Assembly (NCBI GenBank): GCA_009845905.1
Contig: VXYS01000004.1
Coordinates: 1 to 64,000, forward strand
Direction of reading: 5' to 3'
DNA length: 64,000 nt
Origin: Gammaproteobacteria bacterium
Lineage (GTDB): Bacteria; Pseudomonadota; Gammaproteobacteria; Steroidobacterales; Foliamicaceae
Shown: in pieces, positions 1-8,632 of the stretch
How the letters are laid out: the number at the start of each line of letters is the position of its first letter
Numbering within the stretch: position 1 is the stretch's first letter
Made by a program: the position numbers and the translations under genes
The notes under the pieces: model-generated
What the model saw: only the letters and a program-made list of their open reading frames with translations
The model's database searches: none
Told to the model about the DNA's origin: nothing

Positions 1-2
1 GC

Positions 3-401
3 AAGCACCGCAAGCGGTCGCAGGAAGAGGCCGAGATCAACATCACGCCGATGCTGGACATCGTGTTCATCATGCTGATCTTCTTCATCGTCACCACCTC
101 CTTCGTGAAAGAGCTGGGCGTGGACCTCGACCGGCCGTCGAACGCGCCGGTCCAGGAGCAGAAACGTTCCGAGGTGATCCCCGTCCGGATAGACGCCAGC
201 GGACAGGTGTTCGTCGAGGACCGTCTTGTGCACGTGGGCGCGATCCGCGCCAACATCGTTTCGGGGCTGGCCGGCAAGCCGGACGCCACGGTGGTCGTGA
301 TTGCGGACAGGAACGCGGATTCGGGCTTCATCGTGACGGTCGTGGACCAGGCGCGGGTAGCGGGCGCCGCGAAGGTTTCGCTGGCTGCCGCATCAAACTA
401 G
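3..401 (+). CDS. exbD: ExbD/TolR-family biopolymer transport protein (5' end outside window)
   Basis: Partial gene: the reading frame is open from base 3 and its start lies upstream of the window. ExbD subunits sit in the inner membrane with ExbB and use the proton gradient to energise TonB. Visible are the basic cytoplasmic lead (KHRKR), the family motif EINITPMLD just before a single transmembrane helix, whose Asp is the expected proton-linked residue, and a periplasmic domain of about 90 residues ending in AAASN. A second exbD follows after 12 bp and tonB after that, so this is one Ton operon. Bases 33-113 are almost identical to the second copy. The family call is certain; the symbol is generic. 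Confidence 0.93.
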   Translation, partial: KHRKRSQEEAEINITPMLDIVFIMLIFFIVTTSFVKELGVDLDRPSNAPVQEQKRSEVIPVRIDASGQVFVEDRLVHVGAIRANIVSGLAGKPDATVVVIADRNADSGFIVTVVDQARVAGAAKVSLAAASN

Positions 402-413
402 GAGCAGGGCGCG

Positions 414-821
414 ATGCCGCAGATACGAAGACGAAAACCGGAAGAAGAGGGCGAGATCAACATCACGCCGATGCTCGACATCGTGTTCATCATGCTGATC
501 TTCTTCATCGTGACCACTTCGTTCGTGAAGGAGCCGGGCATCAGTCCTTCCCGTCCCTTCGCGCAGACGGCGGCCACCAAGGAGCGGGGCAACATCATGA
601 TCGCGGTTTCGCGCGACGATCATATCTGGATGAACAAGAATCGCGTGGAATTGACGGGGGTCCGCCAGATGGTCGAGGCGGCGCGCGCGGAAAACCCGGA
701 AAGCAGCGTTATCATCGTGGCAGATCAATCCGCGTCCACCGGCATGGTGATCGACCTGATGGACCAGGTCCGGGTTGCCGGCGTGACCAGCATTGCATTG
801 GCGGCGGAAGGCGAGGAATAG
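414..821 (+). CDS. exbD: ExbD/TolR-family biopolymer transport protein, second copy
   Basis: Encodes 135 residues, the usual ExbD length. The order is a short basic cytoplasmic tail (PQIRRRK), the motif EINITPMLD, one transmembrane helix rich in Ile, Phe and Val, then a periplasmic domain ending VTSIALAAEGEE. The transmembrane segment is the same protein sequence as in the preceding copy, while the periplasmic domains have diverged, suggesting the two subunits form a mixed complex or serve different partners. tonB starts 2 bp after the stop. Paired exbD genes next to tonB and a TPR gene are typical of Ton-TPR clusters in bacteria with many TonB-dependent receptors, which fits the receptors in this window. 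Confidence 0.95.
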   Translation: MPQIRRRKPEEEGEINITPMLDIVFIMLIFFIVTTSFVKEPGISPSRPFAQTAATKERGNIMIAVSRDDHIWMNKNRVELTGVRQMVEAARAENPESSVIIVADQSASTGMVIDLMDQVRVAGVTSIALAAEGEE

Positions 822-823
822 CG

Positions 824-1465
824 ATGAACCGGACAAGATGGCGTATGGTCGGGTCGATCGGCGGCGGCGTATTCGTTGCGCTGGTGCTCTTTCTGTTCAT
901 GAACACCCTGATTACCGGGGGGCGGGGCCAGCAGGGCGCCGCCACGGCCGGACAGATCGTGGACCTGATACGCGTACAGGAGGACGAGATCGTCCAGACC
1001 AAGAAGCGGGTCAGACCCAAGAAGCCGCCACCGCCCAAGGATCCGCCACCGCCGCCGAAGCTGAGGGTGTCCAGCGAGGAGAAGCCGCAGAAGAATCCCA
1101 TGCGCCTCGATCTCCCCAGGATCGATGTCTCGGGAGCTGCCGGCGGCGGCCCCTTCATCGGCAGGTGGGACCCGGGCGACCCGGCAGCCGAGGGCGAAGC
1201 TGTGCCGATCGTGCGCATCGACCCGCAGTGGCCCCGCGAGGCCCTGATGGACGGCACCGAGGGCTACGTCAGGTGTGAGGTGCTGATCGGCCCCGACGGC
1301 AGCGTGCTGGACGTCAGGGTCATCGAGGCCGCCCCGGGCCGCCTGTTCGTGCGCAACGCGGTGCGGGCCGTGCGGCGCTGGAAATTCAAGCCGCGAATAG
1401 TGGATGGCGTCGCCGTGGAGCGGTGGGCCACGACGAGCATCGTTTTCCAGCTGGACAGCACCTGA
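824..1465 (+). CDS. tonB: TonB-family energy transducer
   Basis: 213 residues. TonB carries energy from the ExbB/ExbD motor across the periplasm to outer-membrane receptors. A single N-terminal membrane anchor (about residues 10-30) is followed by a proline-rich spacer with PKKPPPPKDPPPPPK around residues 65-80, then a C-terminal TonB domain (about 125-213) with the characteristic YVRCEVLIGPDGSV and RRWKFKP blocks. The proline spacer is short compared with E. coli TonB. It lies 2 bp after exbD and its stop TGA directly abuts the ATG of the TPR gene, so the genes are probably translationally coupled. Confidence 0.95.
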   Translation: MNRTRWRMVGSIGGGVFVALVLFLFMNTLITGGRGQQGAATAGQIVDLIRVQEDEIVQTKKRVRPKKPPPPKDPPPPPKLRVSSEEKPQKNPMRLDLPRIDVSGAAGGGPFIGRWDPGDPAAEGEAVPIVRIDPQWPREALMDGTEGYVRCEVLIGPDGSVLDVRVIEAAPGRLFVRNAVRAVRRWKFKPRIVDGVAVERWATTSIVFQLDST

Positions 1466-2743
1466 ATGGGCAGACGCCTTGCGCCGTTGGCATTGCTGGT
1501 GCTGGCGCCGCTGGCGGCCGCACAGACCGACCTCGGCAACCTTCCGCAGTGGCACCCGCTACGGTCTGACCGCGTGGCGGAAGAACGGGAGGAGCCGCCA
1601 GCGTCCATGAGCGAGAGCTTCTACCGGCGGCTTTCCCGCACGCATGAACTGCTGGACGAGGACAATCTGACCGAAGCGCTGGACCTGATGGACCGCATCC
1701 GGACCGACCGGCTCAGCGACTATGAGGCGGCCCAGCTCTATCAGACCTATGGCTTCGTCTACTCTCAGTTGGAAAGGGAAGGCGATGCCTTCGACGCGTT
1801 CGAGAAGTGCCTCGAACTGGACGCCCTGCCGACAATGGTGCAACAGGGCATCGTGTACTCGGTAGCGGGCTACTATTCGGGTCAGGAACGCTTCGAGCAA
1901 TCCAACAGCACCCTGCTGCGCTGGTTCCGTTACGAAGCGGAACCGCGGTCTGAAGCCTACATACTGATGGGCGCCAATTTCGCCCAGCAGGAAATGATGC
2001 AGGACGCCTTGCCCTACGTGATTCGCGCCAATGAATTGGCCGAAGCGCCCAATGAGAGTTGGCGAAACCTGCAACTGGCCATCCACGTTGAATTGCGTCA
2101 GGTTCCCGAAGCCATCGAACTGTTGAAAGAAAACATCGGAATCTGGCCGGACAAACTACGCTTTTACCAGGTGCTGTCCGGCCTGTATATGGAAGTCAAC
2201 AACGACGAAGGCGCACTCTCCGCGCTGACCATTCCCTGGCATCGCGGCATGCTGGAAGCGGAATCCGACATTCTGAGCCTTACGCGGCTGAACCTCTTTC
2301 TCGAAAATCCGGCCCGGGCCGGTGAAATCCTGAGCCAGGCAATGGAGCGGGGTTATGTCGTAGAGAACTTCGACAACCTTCGCCTGCTGCTGAACTCATG
2401 GACCATGGCGCGCGAAATGGACCGCGCCGTGGACGCCATCGACAAAATCGCCGAACTCGCGGACGACGGCGAGTTCTTCCACCGCAAGGCCATGCTTCTG
2501 AACGAGACCGGCGACTGGGACGGCGTGGTGAACTCCTGCGCGCGTGCGCTGGAGAAAGGCGGGCTGGAGAACCCCGGCGAGGTATGGATACTGCAGGGCG
2601 TTGCACTGGCGGAACTGCGGCGCTTTGATGAGGCCATCGAGGCGTTCGAAAGCGCAAAACGTGACGGGTCCGACAATATCCGCCGCAACGCCAACGCCTG
2701 GATCGGCTACGTCCGGGACCGTACCGGAGACACTTCTTCCTAG
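1466..2743 (+). CDS. TPR-repeat periplasmic protein of the Ton cluster
   Basis: 425 residues with a Sec-type signal peptide (MGRRLAPLALLVLAPLAAAQ) and about ten helical TPR-like repeats, for example around residues 75-110 and 330-410 where the A-x-(8)-A-x-(3)-F/Y spacing of tetratricopeptide repeats is visible. It is the last gene of the exbD-exbD-tonB run and begins immediately after the tonB stop. TPR proteins in this position are known from Ton-TPR clusters and are thought to help assemble or target the Ton complex; the exact role is not known. No enzymatic motif is visible. Confidence 0.85.
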   Translation: MGRRLAPLALLVLAPLAAAQTDLGNLPQWHPLRSDRVAEEREEPPASMSESFYRRLSRTHELLDEDNLTEALDLMDRIRTDRLSDYEAAQLYQTYGFVYSQLEREGDAFDAFEKCLELDALPTMVQQGIVYSVAGYYSGQERFEQSNSTLLRWFRYEAEPRSEAYILMGANFAQQEMMQDALPYVIRANELAEAPNESWRNLQLAIHVELRQVPEAIELLKENIGIWPDKLRFYQVLSGLYMEVNNDEGALSALTIPWHRGMLEAESDILSLTRLNLFLENPARAGEILSQAMERGYVVENFDNLRLLLNSWTMAREMDRAVDAIDKIAELADDGEFFHRKAMLLNETGDWDGVVNSCARALEKGGLENPGEVWILQGVALAELRRFDEAIEAFESAKRDGSDNIRRNANAWIGYVRDRTGDTSS

Positions 2744-2745
2744 CG

Positions 2746-3459
2746 TCAATCCCGCGCCAGCGCGGCCTTCATGGCCTTCCGGCATTCCTGCGCGAGTTGC
2801 TCGGCCTGTTGGGAACGGGACCCGGTCCCCGTTACGCTGATCGGATCCAGAAAACGCACCTCGATTCTGGAGGGCGTGAACAGCCAGGAACCCGACGGCA
2901 GCAGGCGACGGCAACCGCGAATGGCCACGGGAACGACCGGCAGTCCTCCGGCGGCGGCGGCGGCAAACGCCCCTGGCCGGAAGGGCAGCAGCCCGGGTTC
3001 CGGACGAAAGGTTCCCTCCGGGAAAATCGCCAGCGATTGTCCAGAGCGGGCGGCCCTGAGCACGGTCCGCACGTCGGCGATGCGCTCCTTTCCCTCCTCC
3101 CGCTCCACGAACACGGCGCCGATACGGCTGAGCATTCGGCCGGCGAGCGGCACCGAGCGCATCTCGCGCTTGATGACCAGCCGGAAGCCGGGAGGCAACA
3201 GGGCGCATAGCAGGATTCCGTCGGCGAAACTCTCATGATTGGCGGCAACCACACAAGGCTCCGCCGGCAGGTTCTCGAGTCCCTGCACCCGGGGCCATGC
3301 GCCGCCAAGTCGGAATATGACCCCCGAAGCCTTGCGGGCCAACCTGCTGCATCGTTCCACTCCCGGTAGAACCACGATCACCAGGGACGTGGTGAGCGCG
3401 ATCGTCCAGAACACGGTCCAACCCCAGAGCGTGTAAGGGATTTTCCGAAGCCGCGTCAT
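2746..3459 (-). CDS. 1-acyl-sn-glycerol-3-phosphate acyltransferase (PlsC-like)
   Basis: 237 residues. Members of this family transfer an acyl chain to lysophosphatidic acid in phospholipid synthesis at the inner membrane. An N-terminal hydrophobic helix (about residues 10-35) precedes the catalytic HX4D motif (NHESFAD) and the motif FPEGTFRPE, both diagnostic of the LPLAT fold. The frame stays open far upstream, but those residues are antisense to xerD; the ATG at 3459 gives the expected length and hydrophobic start. Only 12 bp separate this start codon from that of divergent xerD. The gene converges on the TPR gene with 2 bp between stops. Other lysophospholipid acyltransferases of the same fold cannot be excluded. 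Confidence 0.88.
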   Translation of the reverse strand: MTRLRKIPYTLWGWTVFWTIALTTSLVIVVLPGVERCSRLARKASGVIFRLGGAWPRVQGLENLPAEPCVVAANHESFADGILLCALLPPGFRLVIKREMRSVPLAGRMLSRIGAVFVEREEGKERIADVRTVLRAARSGQSLAIFPEGTFRPEPGLLPFRPGAFAAAAAGGLPVVPVAIRGCRRLLPSGSWLFTPSRIEVRFLDPISVTGTGSRSQQAEQLAQECRKAMKAALARD

Positions 3460-3471
3460 AATTGGAATTCT

Positions 3472-4362
3472 ATGGCCAGCCCCGAACTTCTTGATCGCTT
3501 TCTTGACGCGATGTGGTCGGAACAGGGGCTCGCCCGCAACACGCTTGCCGCGTACGGTTCCGACCTCCGGCTGCTGGAACGGTGGCTGGGCAGGCGCGGC
3601 AAGGAACTGACGGACGCCGGCAAGCCGGACCTGCTGACCTTCATCGGCGAACGGACCGCGGAAGGCGTCAATGCCCGCACGCTTTCGCGCCAACTTTCCA
3701 CCGCGCGGCGATTCTATGGCTACCTGGCGCGGGAAGGCCTGATCGATCGCGATCCTTCGGCGCAGATCGCCGCCCCGCGCGTGGGACGCCCGCTGCCGCA
3801 CTCCCTGACGGAGAGCGAAGTGGAGGACCTGCTGGCCGCGCCCTCGTTGTCGGACCCGCTGGGAGTGCGCGACCGGTGCATGCTGGAGGTGCTGTACGCG
3901 ACCGGGCTGCGGGTCAGCGAACTGATCGGTCTGACCGTGTCTCAAATGAACCTGGCCAACGGGGTACTCCGGGTCGAAGGCAAGGGGTCGAAAGAGAGAA
4001 TGGTCCCGCTGGGTGACGAGGCGGCCGATTGGGTGCGGAAATTCCTGGATGGCGCCCGTCGAGAAATCCTCGGGGAGAGGGTGAGCGACGCGCTTTTCCC
4101 CACCCGCAGGGGCGCGGCCATGACCCGCCAGGCTTTCTGGCAGCGGCTGCGCAAGCACGGCGCCGCCGCTGGCATCACGGAAGGTCTTACGCCGCATACC
4201 TTGCGGCACGCCTTCGCCACGCATCTGCTGGATCATGGCGCCGATCTGAGGGTCGTGCAATTGCTGCTGGGGCACAGCAGCCTGTCCACGACGCAAATCT
4301 ACACGCAGGTGGCGCGCAAGCGCCTCCGCGACCTCCACCGCCGCCACCATCCCCGAGCCTAG
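3472..4362 (+). CDS. xerD: Site-specific tyrosine recombinase XerD
   Basis: 296 residues, standard for XerD, which with XerC resolves chromosome dimers at dif. The N-terminal SAM-like DNA-binding domain covers about residues 5-90 (opening FLDAMWSEQGLARNTLAAY). The catalytic domain carries the complete tyrosine-recombinase set: Arg147 (GLRVSE), Lys171, His242-x-x-Arg245, His268 (LLGHSS) and nucleophile Tyr277. No prophage or integron genes are adjacent, supporting the housekeeping enzyme over a phage integrase. XerC is the main alternative; the N-terminus reads more like XerD. Its stop codon overlaps by one base a 119-bp palindromic element. Confidence 0.92.
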   Translation: MASPELLDRFLDAMWSEQGLARNTLAAYGSDLRLLERWLGRRGKELTDAGKPDLLTFIGERTAEGVNARTLSRQLSTARRFYGYLAREGLIDRDPSAQIAAPRVGRPLPHSLTESEVEDLLAAPSLSDPLGVRDRCMLEVLYATGLRVSELIGLTVSQMNLANGVLRVEGKGSKERMVPLGDEAADWVRKFLDGARREILGERVSDALFPTRRGAAMTRQAFWQRLRKHGAAAGITEGLTPHTLRHAFATHLLDHGADLRVVQLLLGHSSLSTTQIYTQVARKRLRDLHRRHHPRA

Positions 4363-4480
4363 CGAGGAGTGCCTGCGCCACTGCCTGCCGGGATACGCCG
4401 GCAAGCACATCCCTGTGGGCTCGGCTTCGGCATCCCTGCCTCAGACGCTCCCGGCAGGCAGTGGCGCAGGCACTCCTCGC
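4362..4480. repeat. Palindromic element, type A copy 1 (conserved core, locus-specific arms)
   Basis: A perfect 32-bp inverted repeat (4362-4393 and 4449-4480) encloses a 55-bp core (4394-4448). The core, read on the plus strand, matches the reverse complement of the 55-bp core at 16293-16347 at about 50 of 55 positions, yet the arms of the two copies are unrelated apart from the inner CCGGGA. The right half of the core also aligns with the cores at 15081, 22232 and 52764 (shared pattern CTCGG..CATCC.TG.CTC..ACGCTCCC). It fills the gap between the convergent 3' ends of xerD and the quinone oxidoreductase, so its transcript hairpin could also act as a terminator, but there is no U-run. Confidence 0.9.
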
Positions 4481-4487
4481 GGGAAAG

Positions 4488-5468
4488 CTACGGGATGGTG
4501 AGGACGAGTTTGCCGCGGGTGAGGTTGGCCTCCATCATGGCGTGCGCCGCTTCCGCCTGCTCCAGCGGAAATGAGCGTTGCACGACGGGGCGGAGTTCGC
4601 CTGATTTCAGCAGCGGCCACAGGCGCTGCCGCACCGCGCCGGCAATTTCGGCCTTCTCTTCGTTCGACCGCGGCCGCAGCGTTGAGCCGGTAATCCACAA
4701 GCGCGATATCATCACTCGCCGGATATCGAGCTCCGTCTTCGGCCCGCCCAGGGCGGCAATGAGCACCAACCGACCACCGGGCCCGAGACTGCGGAGATTG
4801 TCGCGAAGGTAGGGCGCGCCCACCATGCACAGCACGATATCCACGCCCTTGCCGCCGGTTGCGGCTTTCAGCGCCGCGGGCCAGTCTTCGGTCCGATAGC
4901 AAGCACCGCCCCAGGCGCCGAGGTCCCGGCAGAAGCGCACCTTTCCCTCGCTCCCGGCCGTCACGAATACACGCGCGCCGAGGGCCGTGCCAATCCCGAT
5001 GGCCGCGGTTCCGATTCCACTGGCTCCCCCGTGCACCAGAACGGTGTCACCTTCCCGCAACCTTCCGGCGTCCACCAGATTGGTCCAGACGGTAAACCAC
5101 GTTTCAGGAATGGCCGCGGCCTCCGTCATGGAAACGCCGCTCGGGACCGGAAGGCAGAGGGCTGCCGGCGCCACGCAATATTCGGCGTACCCTCCACCCG
5201 AAACCAATGCGCAGACAGGCTCGCCCACGGCCGGGCTTTCCACCCCCTCGCCCACCGTGTCGACATGGCCCGCCACTTCCAGCCCCGGCCATTCCGGCGC
5301 GCCGGCGGGCGGCGGATAGATGCCCTGGCGCTGCATGCAGTCGGGCCGGTTTACGCCGGCAGCGGCCACCCGGATGAGCACTTCTCCTGGGCCCGGGGCC
5401 GGGCGCGGGTGGTCTTCGACAGCCAGGACTTCGGGGCCTCCGGGCCTGGAAATGGCGACTACGCGCAT
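4488..5468 (-). CDS. NAD(P)H quinone oxidoreductase of the PIG3/zinc-less MDR family
   Basis: 326 residues, full length for a medium-chain dehydrogenase/reductase of the quinone-oxidoreductase branch. The N-terminal GroES-like domain starts MRVVAISRPGGPEVL and contains PGEVLIRVAAAGVNRPD; the Rossmann half has the nucleotide-binding run VHGGASGIGTAAIGI. The Cys/His zinc ligands of alcohol dehydrogenases are absent, which is normal for this branch. Expected reaction: NADPH-dependent reduction of quinones or enones in the cytoplasm. It is divergent from moaA with 16 bp between start codons. The substrate cannot be told from sequence. Confidence 0.88.
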   Translation of the reverse strand: MRVVAISRPGGPEVLAVEDHPRPAPGPGEVLIRVAAAGVNRPDCMQRQGIYPPPAGAPEWPGLEVAGHVDTVGEGVESPAVGEPVCALVSGGGYAEYCVAPAALCLPVPSGVSMTEAAAIPETWFTVWTNLVDAGRLREGDTVLVHGGASGIGTAAIGIGTALGARVFVTAGSEGKVRFCRDLGAWGGACYRTEDWPAALKAATGGKGVDIVLCMVGAPYLRDNLRSLGPGGRLVLIAALGGPKTELDIRRVMISRLWITGSTLRPRSNEEKAEIAGAVRQRLWPLLKSGELRPVVQRSFPLEQAEAAHAMMEANLTRGKLVLTIP

Positions 5469-5484
5469 GTCTTAAGATTAGCGT

Positions 5485-6546
5485 ATGCAGAAACCAGCCG
5501 GTAGCGATACAGACATCGTCGAGTTGCGTTCGGGCGTGCGCGACACGCTGGGACGGCCCTTGCGGGACCTCCGTATTTCGGTCATGGACCGGTGCAATTT
5601 CCGCTGCCCCTATTGCATGCCGGAAGACATCTACGATCGCAATTTCCGCTTTCTTTCCAGCCGCGAACGCCTGTCTTTCTCCGAAATTGTGCGATTGACC
5701 CGGCTGTTCGCCCGAATGGGCGCCTGCAAGCTGCGTATCACCGGCGGGGAGCCGCTGTTGCGCGCAGGCCTCGCCGACCTGATCGGCGACCTCTCGCGGC
5801 TCGAAGGCGTCGAGGATATCGCGCTCACCACCAACGGCGTGCTGCTCGCTCAGCAGGCGGCGGCGCTCACCGCCGCCGGGCTGGACCGCGTGACGGTCAG
5901 CCTGGATGCCGTGGACGAAGAGCTGTTCCGGCGAATGAGCGGGGGCAGGGGACGCCTCGAGGCCGTACTGGATGGAATTTCCGAGGCGCGTGCGGCCGGA
6001 TTGGACCCGATAAAGATCAACGCCGTAATCCAGCGCGGCGTGAACGACGGCCATGTGCCCGAACTGGTCGATTTCTTCCGGGGGACCGGAATGATCCTCC
6101 GGTTCATCGAGTACATGGACGTAGGCACGATCAACAACTGGAGCGAAACGCAGACCGTGCCGGCCGCGGAAATCGTGGAAACGATTCATCGGCGCTGGCC
6201 CCTGCGGGCGCTGGAGGCCAACTACCATGGCGAAGTCGCCCGGCGCTACGAATTCGTGGACGGCCAGGGGGAAATCGGATTCATTACTTCCGTCTCCCAG
6301 CCTTTCTGCGGCTCCTGCAACCGCGCCCGCCTGTCCTCCGACGGGCGGCTCTTTACATGCCTGTTCGCCTCCGAGGGGCTCGATCTGCGCGGCCCGATGC
6401 GCGACGGCGCCACCGACGATGCGTTGCTGGACCTGATGCGGGGGCGCTGGTCCAGGCGCGCGGACCGCTACAGCGAGTTGCGCAGTTCGGGCCGCGCCGG
6501 AGAGGTACCGGACGGAAAAGTGGAAATGTATTACATCGGCGGTTAG
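5485..6546 (+). CDS. moaA: GTP 3',8-cyclase MoaA (molybdenum cofactor synthesis)
   Basis: 353 residues. Radical-SAM enzyme that rearranges GTP in the first step of molybdopterin synthesis. The N-terminal [4Fe-4S] motif is C37-x3-C41-x2-C44 (RCNFRCPYC); the second, substrate-binding cluster is visible in FCGSCNRARL and FTCLF, and the protein ends in the conserved Gly-Gly tail (YYIGG) that enters the active site. The SAM-binding ITGGEPLLR follows about 50 residues after the first cluster. No other moa gene is adjacent in the window, so the pathway must be completed elsewhere. Confidence 0.96.
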   Translation: MQKPAGSDTDIVELRSGVRDTLGRPLRDLRISVMDRCNFRCPYCMPEDIYDRNFRFLSSRERLSFSEIVRLTRLFARMGACKLRITGGEPLLRAGLADLIGDLSRLEGVEDIALTTNGVLLAQQAAALTAAGLDRVTVSLDAVDEELFRRMSGGRGRLEAVLDGISEARAAGLDPIKINAVIQRGVNDGHVPELVDFFRGTGMILRFIEYMDVGTINNWSETQTVPAAEIVETIHRRWPLRALEANYHGEVARRYEFVDGQGEIGFITSVSQPFCGSCNRARLSSDGRLFTCLFASEGLDLRGPMRDGATDDALLDLMRGRWSRRADRYSELRSSGRAGEVPDGKVEMYYIGG

Positions 6547-6618
6547 TATGCGCGCGGAGAACTCATTTGAGTTCGCGGTATCATTCACGCTTCGGCGCTA
6601 AGGGGGGAGAAGGAAGGC

Positions 6619-7323
6619 ATGGCGCTAGGTACTCGAATTCTTTCCGCAACTGTTCTGGTTGCATATATTGGTTTCCCGGGCACGGCCGTCGCGCAGGACG
6701 AGTCCCCGATATCCGCGAACCTCGCCGTAACGACGGACTACGTATTCCGCGGCTACACGCAAACAGGCGAGGATCCGGCGATACAGGGCGGACTCGACTG
6801 GGCGGATTCCAGCGGCTGGTATGTGGGTACCTGGGCATCCAATATCGATTTCGGTCCGGGCGATGACGCCTCTGTCGAAGTGGACATTTACGGCGGCTAC
6901 GCCTGGGAAGCGAACGACGTGAGTTATGACGTCGGTTTGCTGTACTACGCGTACCCAGGCGCCGACAGCAATTCCGGCTACGACTTCATCGAAGCCTATG
7001 CCGGCCTTGGATTGGACCTGAATGCGGTTTCGCTGTCCGGGGCCGTGCATTACACGCCGGACAATTTTGGCGAGACGGGGACCGGCTGGTATATGACCGG
7101 CGGTCTCTCGACCGGGCTGACGGACGCCCTGAGCGTCGATGCGAACGTGGGCTTCTCGCAGGTGACGGAAGATTTCGGCGAGGACTACCTGGACTGGAAC
7201 CTCGGGCTGAGCTATTCGTTCTCCACGCTTGCGCTCGATCTCAGGTATCACGATACGGACGCGCCCGACTGTGCCGGATCATGCGATGCGCGGGTGGTCC
7301 TCAGCCTTTCGGCGGAGTTCTGA
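6619..7323 (+). CDS. TorF-family putative outer-membrane porin
   Basis: 234 residues with a clear signal peptide (cleavage near AVAQD, residue 29) and a C-terminal Phe (LSLSAEF), the mark of BAM-assembled beta-barrels. The mature part has alternating hydrophobic/aromatic strands and the opening NLAVTTDYVFRGYTQT typical of the TorF/Gcw_chp family. RBS GGGGGAGAAGG lies just upstream of the ATG. The ammonium channel gene begins 3 bp after its stop, a pairing seen in other Proteobacteria, so the barrel may admit ammonium or other small nitrogen compounds; that role is inference. Confidence 0.85.
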   Translation: MALGTRILSATVLVAYIGFPGTAVAQDESPISANLAVTTDYVFRGYTQTGEDPAIQGGLDWADSSGWYVGTWASNIDFGPGDDASVEVDIYGGYAWEANDVSYDVGLLYYAYPGADSNSGYDFIEAYAGLGLDLNAVSLSGAVHYTPDNFGETGTGWYMTGGLSTGLTDALSVDANVGFSQVTEDFGEDYLDWNLGLSYSFSTLALDLRYHDTDAPDCAGSCDARVVLSLSAEF

Positions 7324-7326
7324 TTC

Positions 7327-8610
7327 ATGAACACTGACTTTGTCCTCAATACCTTCGCGTTCCTTGTCTGGGGAGCGCTGATCATGTGGATGTGCGCCGG
7401 CTTCACGATGCTTGAAGCCGGCTCGGTGCGAACCAAAAACGCATCGGTCATCTGCCTCAAGAACATCGGCCTTTATTCCATTGCCGGGCTGACCTTCTAC
7501 CTGGTTGGCTACAACCTGATGTACCTGGACGTGGGCAGCGTGATCGGAACGCTGAGTTTGGGCTACGGACCGTCCGCAGAAGAACTGGCGCTGCTTGAGG
7601 CCGTGGGCGCGGAAGCCCCTGCGCCGGAAATTGCGGCGGCGGCGGAAGCGGCGGCGGCAAACCAGTATTCCGTCATGTCGGACTGGTTCTTCCAGATGGT
7701 CTTCGTCGCGACTACCGCGTCGATCGTTTCCGGCACACTGGCGGAACGCGTGAAACTCTGGTCCTTCTTCGTTTTCACCGCGGTGCTGACCGCAATCATC
7801 TACCCCGTGGTGGGAGCCTGGACCTGGGGCGGCGGCTGGCTGAGTCAGATGGGCTTCAGCGATTTCGCCGGCTCGACCATCGTGCACTCGACGGGAGGCT
7901 GGGCCGCGCTGGCTGGCGCCATCGTCGTGGGCCCGCGTCTCGGCAAGTTCCGCGCCGCCGGGGGCGTAAAGCCGACTCCGCCTTCCAACGTGCCCGCAGT
8001 CACGCTGGGCGTCTTCATACTCTGGCTGGGCTGGTTCGGATTCAACGGCGGCTCGCAACTGGCGCTGGGCGGCGTGGAAAACGCCGTGGCCATGAGCATC
8101 GTGCTGGTCAATACGAACCTGGCCGCAGCCGGGGGGGTGCTGGCCGCCCTGATCGTATCGCGCCCGCTGCTCAAGCGGGTGGACCTGCTGGCGGTACTGA
8201 ACGGCGCCATCGCCGGCCTGGTTTCGATTACCGCTGGCCCTGACATTCTGCCGCATGGGCTGGCCATCCTGATCGGCGCCGTGGGGGGCGTGATCTGTAC
8301 CGCCGGAATAATGCTGTTGGAGCGCTTGCGTATCGACGACGTGGTCGGGGCCGTTCCCGCCCACCTGTTCGCCGGCATATGGGGCACGCTCGCGGTCTGC
8401 ATTGCCGGAGGCTACAGCTTCGGAGTACAATTGCTCGGCGTCGTGGCCATCGGAGTGTTCGTTTTCGGCACTTCGTGGGTCACTTGGACGCTGATTGCGA
8501 AAGCCATGGGAGCTCGGGTGTCCGAGACGGTAGAGGAACTGGGCCAGGATGTTGCCGAACTGGGCATAGAGGCGTATCCCGAATTCGTGCTTATGCCCGA
8601 TAGTGATTGA
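7327..8610 (+). CDS. amtB: Ammonium transporter (Amt family)
   Basis: 427 residues, about eleven transmembrane helices. Amt proteins conduct ammonium across the inner membrane as trimers. The two pore histidines are present in VHSTGGWAAL and PAHLFAGIWG, and the N-terminal helix contains AGFTMLEAGSVRTKN. An Ala/Glu-rich insertion (about residues 80-115) lies between early helices and looks species-specific. It sits between the TorF-like barrel (3 bp) and a STAS gene (22 bp). The usual partner glnK, encoding the PII protein that blocks AmtB, is not adjacent. Confidence 0.95.
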   Translation: MNTDFVLNTFAFLVWGALIMWMCAGFTMLEAGSVRTKNASVICLKNIGLYSIAGLTFYLVGYNLMYLDVGSVIGTLSLGYGPSAEELALLEAVGAEAPAPEIAAAAEAAAANQYSVMSDWFFQMVFVATTASIVSGTLAERVKLWSFFVFTAVLTAIIYPVVGAWTWGGGWLSQMGFSDFAGSTIVHSTGGWAALAGAIVVGPRLGKFRAAGGVKPTPPSNVPAVTLGVFILWLGWFGFNGGSQLALGGVENAVAMSIVLVNTNLAAAGGVLAALIVSRPLLKRVDLLAVLNGAIAGLVSITAGPDILPHGLAILIGAVGGVICTAGIMLLERLRIDDVVGAVPAHLFAGIWGTLAVCIAGGYSFGVQLLGVVAIGVFVFGTSWVTWTLIAKAMGARVSETVEELGQDVAELGIEAYPEFVLMPDSD

Positions 8611-8632
8611 TTGGCCTGCTTTAGGAGCAAGA

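Noticed and set aside
2746..4410. Long minus-strand open frame through xerD
   Set aside because: Only its last 237 codons encode a protein family (PlsC-like); the rest is antisense to xerD, as is common in GC-rich DNA.
4362..4480. Integron attC site
   Set aside because: attC sites keep conserved outer R boxes and variable centres; here the centre is conserved, and no integron integrase or cassette array is present. xerD is the housekeeping recombinase.
6559..6574. GAACTC-ATTT-GAGTTC hairpin between moaA and the porin gene
   Set aside because: Six-bp stem without a T-run; could be chance, a weak terminator or an operator, so not listed as a feature.
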